Shown piece after piece: positions 53,011 through 64,000 of a stretch of DNA of 64,000 nucleotides. The DNA is from Nothobranchius furzeri (Eukaryota > Chordata > Actinopteri > Cyprinodontiformes > Nothobranchiidae). How positions within the stretch are numbered: the stretch's first letter is position 1; each line of letters starts with the position of its first letter. The stretch covers positions 10,880,007 through 10,944,006 of the forward strand of contig NC_091756.1 in assembly GCF_043380555.1 (NCBI RefSeq), given 5' to 3'. The notes beneath the pieces are model-generated. The model searched no databases. It saw only the letters and a program-made list of their open reading frames with translations, and was not told the origin of the DNA. A program made the position numbers and the translations under genes.

Positions 53011-56000
53011 TACAACTCAATAGATTCTACATTCTTGTAACGTTTCAGCCTGATTGGACCTTGTTTTCACACAAATGGACCCAGAATGATGTGAAATTGT
53101 GCTTCGTGCAACATAATTCTGGGTGCCATTTACAAACCATAAGTGCTAATGACTCCATTCCTTTTTGTGGTTGTAGGAGCTATTAATTGAAGTACTCTAA
53201 AACAAACCTGACCTCTCTAGGACATTCAGAAGAAAAGTTATAAGCCGACAAAGGCGTAACTGGACTACTTCTTTAAAGTGACACCAGGCCCGGTGACCTT
53301 TGGGACATGGTTTGACCCCCTATAGGAATGTGCGATCATCTTGAAATGTTCAGATCACTTACAACTCAATAGATTCTACCTTCTTGTAACGTTTCAGCCT
53401 GATTGGACCTTGTTTTCACACAAATGGACCCAGAATGATGTGAAATTGAAATTTGTGCACCATAATTCTGGGTGCCATTTACAAACCATAAGTGCTTATG
53501 ACTCCATTCCTTTTTGTGGTTGTAGGGGCTGCTGATTGGAGTACACTAAAACAAACCTGATCTCTCTAGAACATTCAGAAGCCAAGTTATAAGCCCAAAA
53601 ATGTGTAACAGGACTACTTATTTAAATTGACACCAGATCCGGTGACCTTTGGGACATGGTTTGACCCCCTATAGGAATGTGTGATCATCATGAAATGTTC
53701 AGATCACTTACAACTCAATAGATTCTACCTTCCTGTAACGTTTCAGCCTGATTGGACCTTGTTTTCACACAAATGAACCCAGAATGATGTGAAATTGTGC
53801 TTCGTGCAACATAATTCTGGGTGCCATTTACAAACCATAAGTGCTAATGACTCCATTCCTTTTTGTGGTTGTAGGAGCTATTAACTGAAGTACTCTAAAA
53901 CAAACCTGACCTCTCTAGGACATTCAGAAGAAAAGTTATAAGCCGACAAAGGTGTAACTGGACTACTTCTTTAAAGTGACACCAGGCCCGGTGACCTTTG
54001 GGACATGGTTTGACCCCCTATAGGAATGTGCGATCATCTTGAAACGTTCAGATCACTTACAACTCAATAGATTCGACCTTCCTGTAATGTTTCAGCCTGA
54101 TTGGACCTTGTTTTCACACAAATGAACCCAGAATGATGTGAAATTGTGCTTCGTGCAACATAATTCTGGGTGTCATTTAAAAACCATAAGTGCTAATGAC
54201 TCCATTCCTTTTTGGGATAATGGGGGCTGTTAATTGGAGTACTCTAAAACAAACCTGACCTCTTTAGGATATTCAGAAGCCAAGTTATAAACCCACAAAG
54301 GTGTAACTGGACTACTTCTTTAAAGTGACACCAGGCCTGGTGACCTTTGGGACATGGTTTGACCCCTATAGGAATGTGCGATCATCATGAAACGTTCAGA
54401 TCACTTACAACTCTATAGATTCTACCTTCCTGTAACGTTTCAGCCTGATTGGACCTTGTTTTCACACAAATGAACACAGAATGATGTGAAATTGTGCTTC
54501 GTGCAACATTATTCTGGGTGCCATTTAAAAACCATAAGTGCTAATGACTCCATTCATTTTTGGGGTAATGGGGGCTGTTAATTGGAGTACTCTAAAACAA
54601 ACCTGACCTCTCTAGGATATTCAGAAGCCAAGTTATAAGCCCACAAATGTGTAACTGGACTACTTCTTTAAAGTGACACCAGGCCCGGTGACCTTTGGGA
54701 CATGGTTTGACCCTCTATAGGAATGTGCGATCATCTTGAAACGTTCATATGTCACTTACAACTCAATAGATTCTACATTCTTGTAACGTTTCAGCCTGAT
54801 TGGACCTTGTTTTCACACAAATGGACCCAGAATGATGTGAAATTGTGCTTCGTGCAACATAATTCTGGGTGCCATTTACAAACCATAAGTGCTAATGACT
54901 CCATTCCTTTTTTGTGGTTGTAGGGGCTGTTGATTGGAGTACATTAAAACAAACCTGATCTCTCTAGGACATTCAGAAGCCAAGTTATAAGCCCACAAAT
55001 GTGTAACTGGACTACTTCTTTAAATTGACACCAGATCCGGTGACCTTTGGGACATGTTTTGACCCCCTATAGGAATGTGCTATCATCATGAAACGTTCAG
55101 ATCACTTACAATTCAATGGATTCTACCTTTCTGTAACGTTTCAGCCTGATTGGACCTTGTTTTCACACAAATGAACCCAGAATGATGTGAAATTGTGCTT
55201 CGTGCAACATAATTCTGGGTGCCATTTACAAACCATAAGTGCTAATGACTCCATTCCTTTTTGTGGTTGTAGGGGCTGTTGATTGGAGTACACTAAAACA
55301 AACCTGACCTCTCTAGGACATTCAGAAGCCAAGTTATAAGCCCACAAATGTGTAACTGGACTACTTCTTTAAAGTGACACCAGATCCGCTGACCTTTGGG
55401 ACATGGTTTGACCCCCTTAGGAAAGTGCTATCATCATGAAACGTTCAGATCACTTACAACTCAATAGATTCTACATTCTTGTAACGTTTCAGCCTGATTG
55501 GACCTTGTTTTCACACAAATGGACCCAGAATGATGTGAAATTGTGCTTCGTGCAACATAATTCTGGGTGCCATTTACAAACCATAAGTGCTAATGACTCC
55601 ATTCCTTTTTGTGGTTGTAGGAGCTATTAATTGAAGTACTCTAAAACAAACCTGACCTCTCTAGGACATTCAGAAGAAAAGTTATAAGCCGACAAAGGCG
55701 TAACTGGACTACTTCTTTAAAGTGACACCAGGCCCGGTGACCTTTGGGACATGGTTTGACCCCCTATAGGAATGTGCGATCATCTTGAAATGTTCAGATC
55801 ACTTACAACTCAATAGATTCTACCTTCTTGTAACGTTTCAGCCTGATTGGACCTTGTTTTCACACAAATGGACCCAGAATGATGTGAAATTGAAATTTGT
55901 GCAACATAATTCTGGGTGCCATTTACAAACCCTAAGTGCTTATGACTCCATTCCTTTTTGTGGTTGTAGGGGCTGCTGATTGGAGTACACTAAAACAAAC

Positions 56001-59000
56001 CTGATCTCTCTAGAACATTCAGAAGCCAAGTTATAAGCCCACAAATGTGTAACAGGACTACTTCTTTAAATTGACACCAGATCCGGTGACCTTTGGGACA
56101 TGGTTTGACCCCCTATAGGAATGTGTGATCATCATGAAACGTTCAGATCACTTACAACTCAATAGATTCTACCTTCCTGTAACGTTTCAGCCTGATTGGA
56201 CCTTGTTTTCACACAAATGAACCCAGAATGATGTGAAATTGTGCTTCGTGCAACATAATTCTGGGTGCCATTTACAAACCATAAGTGCTAATGACTCCAT
56301 TCCTTTTTGTGGTTGTAGGAGCTATTAACTGAAGTACTCTAAAACAAACCTGACCTCTCTAGGACATTCAGAAGAAAAGTTATAAGCCGACAAAGGTGTA
56401 ACTGGACTACTTCTTTAAAGTGACACCAGGCCCGGTGACCTTTGGGACATGGTTTGACCCCCTATAGGAATGTGCGATCATCTTGAAACGTTCAGATCAC
56501 TTACAACTCAATAGATTCGACCTTCCTGTAACGTTTCAGCCTGATTGGACCTTGTTTTCACACAAATGAACCCAGAATGATGTGAAATTGTGCTTCGTGC
56601 AACATAATTCTGGGTGTCATTTAAAAACCATAAGTGCTAATGACTCCATTCCTTTTTGGGATAATGGGGGCTGTTAATTGGAGTACTCTAAAACAAACCT
56701 GACCTCTTTAGGATATTCAGAAGCCAAGTTATAAACCCACAAAGGTGTAACTGGACTACTTCTTTAAAGTGACACCAGGCCTGGTGACCTTTGGGACATG
56801 GTTTGACCCCTATAGGAATGTGCGATCATCATGAAACGTTCAGATCACTTACAACTCTATAGATTCTACCTTCCTGTAACGTTTCAGCCTGATTGGACCT
56901 TGTTTTCACACAAATGAACACAGAATGATGTGAAATTGTGCTTCGTGCAACATTATTCTGGGTGCCATTTAAAAACCATAAGTGCTAATGACTCCATTCA
57001 TTTTTGGGGTAATGGGGGCTGTTAATTGGAGTACTCTAAAACAAACCTGACCTCTAGGATATTCAGAAGCCAAGTTATAAGCCCACAAATGTGTAACTGG
57101 ACTACTTCTTTAAAGTGACACCAGGCCCGGTGACCTTTGGGACATGGTTTGACCCTCTATAGGAATGTGCGATCATCTTGAAACGTTCATATGTCACTTA
57201 CAACTCAATAGATTCTACATTCTTGTAACGTTTCAGCCTGATTGGACCTTGTTTTCACACAAATGGACCCAGAATGATGTGAAATTGTGCTTCGTGCAAC
57301 ATAATTCTGGGTGCCATTTACAAACCATAAGTGCTAATGACTCCATTCCTTTTTTGTGGTTGTAGGGGCTGTTGATTGGAGTACATTAAAACAAACCTGA
57401 TCTCTCTAGGACATTCAGAAGCCAAGTTATAAGCCCACAAATGTGTAACTGGACTACTTCTTTAAATTGACACCAGATCCGGTGACCTTTGGGACATGTT
57501 TTGACCCCCTATAGGAATGTGCTATCATCATGAAACGTTCAGATCACTTACAATTCAATGGATTCTACCTTTCTGTAACGTTTCAGCCTGATTGGACCTT
57601 GTTTTCACACAAATGAACCCAGAATGATGTGAAATTGTGCTTCGTGCAACATAATTCTGGGTGCCATTTACAAACCATAAGTGCTAATGACTCCATTCCT
57701 TTTTGTGGTTGTAGGGGCTGTTGATTGGAGTACACTAAAACAAACCTGACCTCTCTAGGACATTCAGAAGCCAAGTTATAAGCCCACAAATGTGTAACTG
57801 GACTACTTCTTTAAAGTGACACCAGATCCGCTGACCTTTGGGACATGGTTTGACCCCCTTAGGAAAGTGCTATCATCATGAAACGTTCAGATCACTTACA
57901 ACTCAATAGATTCTACATTCTTGTAACGTTTCAGCCTGATTGGACCTTGTTTTCACACAAATGGACCCAGAATGATGTGAAATTGTGCTTCGTGCAACAT
58001 AATTCTGGGTGCCATTTACAAACCATAAGTGCTAATGACTCCATTCCTTTTTGTGGTTGTAGGAGCTATTAATTGAAGTACTCTAAAACAAACCTGACCT
58101 CTCTAGGACATTCAGAAGAAAAGTTATAAGCCGACAAAGGCGTAACTGGACTACTTCTTTAAAGTGACACCAGGCCCGGTGACCTTTGGGACATGGTTTG
58201 ACCCCCTATAGGAATGTGCGATCATCTTGAAATGTTCAGATCACTTACAACTCAATAGATTCTACCTTCTTGTAACGTTTCAGCCTGATTGGACCTTGTT
58301 TTCACACAAATGGACCCAGAATGATGTGAAATTGAAATTTGTGCAACATAATTCTGGGTGCCATTTACAAACCATAAGTGCTTATGACTCCATTCCTTTT
58401 TGTGGTTGTAGGGGCTGCTGATTGGAGTACACTAAAACAAACCTGATCTCTCTAGAACATTCAGAAGCCAAGTTATAAGCCCACAAATGTGTAACAGGAC
58501 TACTTCTTTAAATTGACACCAGATCCGGTGACCTTTGGGACATGGTTTGACCCCCTATAGGAATGTGTGATCATCATGAAACGTTCAGATCACTTACAAC
58601 TCAATAGATTCTACCTTCCTGTAACGTTTCAGCCTGATTGGACCTTGTTTTCACACAAATGAACCCAGAATGATGTGAAATTGTGCTTCGTGCAACATAA
58701 TTCTGGGTGCCATTTACAAACCATAAGTGCTAATGACTCCATTCCTTTTTGTGGTTGTAGGAGCTATTAACTGAAGTACTCTAAAACAAACCTGACCTCT
58801 CTAGGACATTCAGAAGAAAAGTTATAAGCCGACAAAGGTGTAACTGGACTACTTCTTTAAAGTGACACCAGGCCCGGTGACCTTTGGGACATGGTTTGAC
58901 CCCCTATAGGAATGTGCGATCATCTTGAAACGTTCAGATCACTTACAACTCAATAGATTCGACCTTCCTGTAACGTTTCAGCCTGATTGGACCTTGTTTT

Positions 59001-59970
59001 CACACAAATGAACCCAGAATGATGTGAAATTGTGCTTCGTGCAACATAATTCTGGGTGTCATTTAAAAACCATAAGTGCTAATGACTCCATTCCTTTTTG
59101 GGATAATGGGGGCTGTTAATTGGAGTACTCTAAAACAAACCTGACCTCTTTAGGATATTCAGAAGCCAAGTTATAAACCCACAAAGGTGTAACTGGACTA
59201 CTTCTTTAAAGTGACACCAGGCCTGGTGACCTTTGGGACATGGTTTGACCCCTATAGGAATGTGCGATCATCATGAAACGTTCAGATCACTTACAACTCT
59301 ATAGATTCTACCTTCCTGTAACGTTTCAGCCTGATTGGACCTTGTTTTCACACAAATGAACACAGAATGATGTGAAATTGTGCTTCGTGCAACATTATTC
59401 TGGGTGCCATTTAAAAACCATAAGCGCTAATGACTCCATTCATTTTTGGGGTAATGGGGGCTGTTAATTGGAGTACTCTAAAACAAACCTGACCTCTAGG
59501 ATATTCAGAAGCCAAGTTATAAGCCCACAAATGTGTAACTGGACTACTTCTTTAAAGTGACACCAGGCCCGGTGACCTTTGGGACATGGTTTGACCCTCT
59601 ATAGGAATGTGCGATCATCTTGAAACGTTCATATGTCACTTACAACTCAATAGATTCTACATTCTTGTAACGTTTCAGCCTGATTGGACCTTGTTTTCAC
59701 ACAAATGGACCCAGAATGATGTGAAATTGTGCTTCGTGCAATATAATTCTGGGTGCCATTTACAAACCATAAGTGCTAATGACTCCATTCCTTTTTTGTG
59801 GTTGTAGGGGCTGTTGATTGGAGTACATTAAAACAAACCTGATCTCTCTAGGACATTCAGAAGCCAAGTTATAAGCCCACAAATGTGTAACTGGACTACT
59901 TCTTTAAATTGACACCAGATCCGGTGACCTTTGGGACATGTTTTGACCCCCTATAGGAATGTGCGATCAT
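53010..59970 (-). repeat. 7-monomer higher-order repeat, 2,442-2,444 bp unit, nearly three copies
   Basis: Variants at 52992, 53341 and 54301 recur at 55436, 55785 and 56745 (offset 2,444), and those at 54723, 55436 and 55785 recur at 57165, 57878 and 58227 (offset 2,442). A 2-bp loss (CCTCTCTAGG to CCTCTAGG) after the first copy explains the change. The rare GAAATTGAAATTTGTGCA is present once per copy. A fourth, partial copy (about 62430-63850) follows at 7,664 bp from the first, after the inverted-duplication arm. Copies look nearly identical, so amplification was recent. Confidence 0.9.
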
Positions 59971-62440
59971 CATGAAACGTTCAGATCACTTACAACTCAA
60001 TAGATTATACCTTCTTGTAACGTTTCAGCCTGATTGGACCTTGTTTTCACACAAATGGACCCAGAATGATATGAAATTGTGCTTCGTGCAACATAATTCT
60101 GGGTGCCATTTACAAACCATAAGTGCTTATGACTCCATTCCTTTTTGTGGTTGTAGGGGCTGTTGATTGGAGTACACTAAAACAAACCTGATCTCTCTAG
60201 GACATTCAGAAGCCAAGTTATAAGCCCACAAATGTGTAACTGGACTACTTCTTTAAATTGACACCAGGCCCGGTGACCTTTGGGACATGATTTGACCCTC
60301 TATAGGAATATACGATCATCTTGAAACGTTCATGTCACTTACAACTCAATAATTTCTACCTTCCTGTAACGTTTCAGCCTGATTGGACCTTGTTTTCACA
60401 CAAATGGACCCAGAATGATGTGAAATTGTGCTTCGTGCAACATAATTCTGGGTGCCATTTACAAACCATAAGTGCTAATGACTCCATTCCTTTTTGTGGT
60501 TGTAGGAGCTATTAATTGAAGTACTCTAAAACAAACCTGACCTCTCTAGGACATTCAGAAGAAAAGTTATAAGCCGACAAAGGCGTAACTGGACTACTTC
60601 TTTAAAGTGACACCAGGCCCGGTGGCCATTGGGACATGGTTTGACCCCCTATAGGAATGTGCGATCATCTTGAAATGTTCAGATAACTTACAACTCAATA
60701 GATTCTACCTTCTTGTAACGTTTCAGCCTGATTGGACCTTGTTTTCACACAAATGGACCCAGAATGATGTGAAATTGTGATTTGTGCAACATAATTCTGG
60801 GTGCCATTTACAAACCATAAGTGCTTATGACTCCATTCCTTTTTGTGGTTGTAGGGGCTGTTGATTGGAGTACACTAAAACAAACCTGATCTCTCTAGAA
60901 CATTCAGAAGCCAAGTTATAAGCCCACAAATGTGTAACTAGACTACTTCTTTAAATTGACACCAGATCCGTTGACCTTTGGGACATGGTTTGACCCCCTA
61001 TAGGAATATGCGATCATCATGAAACATTCAGATCACTTACAACTCAGTAGATTCTACCTTCCTGTAACGTTTCAGCCTGATTGGACCTTGTTTTCACACA
61101 AATGAACCCAGAATGATGTGAAATTGTGCTTCGTGCAACATAATTCTGGGTGCCATTTACAAACCATAAGTGCTAATGACTCCATTCCTTTTTGTGGTTG
61201 TAGGAGCTATTAACTGAAGTACTCTAAAACAAACCTGACCTCTCTAGGACATTCAGAAGAAAAGTTATAAGCCGACAAAGGTGTAACTGGACTACTTCTT
61301 TAAAGTGACACCAGGCCCGGTGACCTTTGGGACATGGTTTGACCCCCTATAGGAATGTGCGATCATCTTGAAACGTTCAGATCACTTACAACTCAATAGA
61401 TTCTACCTTCTTGTAACGTTTCAGCCTGATTGGACCTTGTTTTCACACAAATGGACCCAGAATGATGTGAAATTGTGCTTTGTGCAACATAATTCTGGGT
61501 GTCATTTACAAACCATAAGTGCTAATGACTCCATTCCTTTTTGTGGTTGTAGGGGCTGTTGATTGGAGTATACTAAAACAAACCTGATCTCTCTAAGACA
61601 TGCAGAAGCCAAGTTATAAGCCCACAAATGTGTAACTGGACTACTTCTTTAAATTGACACCAGATCCGGTGACCTTTGGGACATGGTTTGACCCCCTATA
61701 GGAATGTGCTATCATCATGAAATGTTCAGATCACTTAGAATTCAATAGATTCTACCTTCCTGTAACGTCTCAGCCTGATTGGACCTTGTTTTCACACAAA
61801 TGGACCCAGAATGATGTGAAATTGTGCTTCGTGCAACATAATTCTGGGTGCCATTTAAAAACCATAAGTGCTAATGACTCCATTCCTTTTTGGGGTAATG
61901 GGGGCTGTTAATTGGAGTACTCTAAAACAAACCTGACCTCTCTAGGATATTCAGAAGCCAAGTTATAAGCCCACAAATGTGTAACTGGACTACTTCTTTA
62001 AAGTGACACCAGATCCGGTGACCTTTGGGACATGGTTTGACCCCCAATAGGAATGTGCGATCATCATGAAACGTTCAGATCACTTACAACTCAATAGATT
62101 CTACCTTCTTGTAACGTTTGAGCCTGATTGGACCTTGTTTTCACACAAATGGACCCAGAATGATGTGAAATTGTGCTTCGTGCAACGTAATTCTGGGTGC
62201 CATTTACAAACCATAAGTGCTAATGACTCCCTTCCTTTTTGTGGTTGATTGGAGTACACTAAAACAAACCTGATCTCTCTTGGACATTCAGAAGCCAAGT
62301 TATAAGCCCTCAAATGTGTAACTGGACTACTTCTTTAAATTGACACCAGATCCGGTGACCTTTTGGACATGATTTGACCCCCTTAGGAAAGTGCTATCAT
62401 CATGAAACGTTCAGATCACTTACAACTCAATAGATTCTAC
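59012..62440 (-). repeat. Right arm of the 3.43 kb near-identical inverted duplication
   Basis: Reverse complement of 32694-36124 with the same order of private variants, including GGAATATGCGATC, GTAACTAGACTAC, GGAATATACGATC and GTGATTTGTGCAAC. It is two bases shorter because of CCTCTAGG near 59496. At its left end it overlaps the 7-monomer repeat; at its right end (62440) the text changes to another monomer subtype (CTACATTCTTG versus CTACCTTCCTG). Confidence 0.93.
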
Positions 62441-64000
62441 ATTCTTGTAACGTTTCAGCCTGATTGGACCTTGTTTTCACACAAATGGACCCAGAATGAT
62501 GTGAAATTGTGCTTCGTGCAACATAATTCTGGGTGCCATTTACAAACCATAAGTGCTAATGACTCCATTCCTTTTTTGTGGTTGTAGGGGCTGTTGATTG
62601 GAGTACATTAAAACAAACCTGATCTCTCTAGGACATTCAGAAGCCAAGTTATAAGCCCACAAATGTGTAACTGGACTACTTCTTTAAATTGACACCAGAT
62701 CCGGTGACCTTTGGGACATGTTTTGACCCCCTATAGGAATGTGCTATCATCATGAAACGTTCAGATCACTTACAATTCAATGGATTCTACCTTTCTGTAA
62801 CGTTTCAGCCTGATTGGACCTTGTTTTCACACAAATGAACCCAGAATGATGTGAAATTGTGCTTCGTGCAACATAATTCTGGGTGCCATTTACAAACCAT
62901 AAGTGCTAATGACTCCATTCCTTTTTGTGGTTGTAGGGGCTGTTGATTGGAGTACACTAAAACAAACCTGACCTCTCTAGGACATTCAGAAGCCAAGTTA
63001 TAAGCCCACAAATGTGTAACTGGACTACTTCTTTAAAGTGACACCAGATCCGCTGACCTTTGGGACATGGTTTGACCCCCTTAGGAAAGTGCTATCATCA
63101 TGAAACGTTCAGATCACTTACAACTCAATAGATTCTACATTCTTGTAACGTTTCAGCCTGATTGGACCTTGTTTTCACACAAATGGACCCAGAATGATGT
63201 GAAATTGTGCTTCGTGCAACATAATTCTGGGTGCCATTTACAAACCATAAGTGCTAATGACTCCATTCCTTTTTGTGGTTGTAGGAGCTATTAATTGAAG
63301 TACTCTAAAACAAACCTGACCTCTCTAGGACATTCAGAAGAAAAGTTATAAGCCGACAAAGGCGTAACTGGACTACTTCTTTAAAGTGACACCAGGCCCG
63401 GTGACCTTTGGGACATGGTTTGACCCCCTATAGGAATGTGCGATCATCTTGAAATGTTCAGATCACTTACAACTCAATAGATTCTACCTTCTTGTAACGT
63501 TTCAGCCTGATTGGACCTTGTTTTCACACAAATGGACCCAGAATGATGTGAAATTGAAATTTGTGCAACATAATTCTGGGTGCCATTTACAAACCATAAG
63601 TGCTTATGACTCCATTCCTTTTTGTGGTTGTAGGGGCTGCTGATTGGAGTACACTAAAACAAACCTGATCTCTCTAGAACATTCAGAAGCCAAGTTATAA
63701 GCCCACAAATGTGTAACAGGACTACTTCTTTAAATTGACACCAGATCCGGTGACCTTTGGGACATGGTTTGACCCCCTATAGGAATGTGTGATCATCATG
63801 AAACGTTCAGATCACTTACAACTCAATAGATTCTACCTTCCTGTAACGTTTCAGCCTGATTGGACCTCGTTTTCACACAAATGGACCCAGAATGATGTGA
63901 AATTGTGCTTCGTGCAACATAATTCTGGGTGCCATTTACAAACCATAAGTGCTAATGACTCCATTCCTTTTTGTGGTTGTAGGGGCTGTTGATTGGAGTA

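Larger units (their letters stand above)
50123..64000 (-). repeat. Satellite array block 3, inverted orientation
   Basis: About 40 monomers identical in kind to blocks 1 and 2 but reverse-complemented throughout; landmarks appear as GGGACATGGTTTGACC, TGAAACGTTCAGATCAC, GGACCTTGTTTTCACAC and CTGGACTACTTCTTTAAA. The block runs to the window end without a break, so its far limit is unknown. It contains its own higher-order structure (3-monomer, then 7-monomer units) and the right arm of the 3.43 kb inverted duplication. Confidence 0.98.

Overview
The window is eukaryotic, non-coding repetitive DNA. About 62.6 kb of the 64 kb is one tandem satellite family with a 348-349 bp monomer, roughly 180 monomers in all. 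I found no credible protein-coding, rRNA, tRNA or CRISPR feature. The species cannot be named from the sequence. A long (CA)67 microsatellite, and monomer variants that look like CpG-to-TpG/CpA decay, fit a CpG-methylated animal genome, perhaps a vertebrate. Centromeric, pericentromeric or other heterochromatic origin is likely but is inferred.

Layout: (1) 1-38145 is satellite in one orientation (called +). (2) 38146-39524 is a 1,379 bp non-satellite island. It replaces about 215 bp of one monomer and holds a GC-rich hairpin, (CA)67, about 750 bp of apparently unique sequence, and a 142/146 bp direct tandem duplication that carries a perfect 8-bp-stem hairpin in each copy. (3) 39525-50122 is satellite in + again, with one monomer shortened by 183 bp at 49184/49185. 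(4) At 50119-50122 the array flips head-to-head through a 4-bp CTGG overlap, and 50123-64000 is the same satellite in - orientation.

Monomer subtypes differ in a few places: CCCCTACAACCAC versus CCCCCATTACCCC; CCTATAGGGGG versus CCTAAGGGGG, which makes the 349 versus 348 bp length; GATCGCAC versus GATAGCAC. These subtypes are arranged in nested higher-order repeats. Examples are an 8-monomer 2,792 bp unit (2.1-15 kb), a 7-monomer 2,442-2,444 bp unit in the inverted arm (53.0-60.0 kb), a 3-monomer 1,046 bp unit (51.2-53.0 kb), and larger segmental copies at offsets of 16,382, 6,960, 6,251, 5,903, 3,949 and 3,832 bp.

The most notable structure is a pair of near-identical 3.43 kb inverted arms, 32694-36124 and 59012-62440. 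They lie about 23 kb apart on either side of the island and the inversion junction. They show that the inverted part was copied from, or converted by, the + array recently. The many short open frames on both strands come from the repeat and are not annotated as genes.
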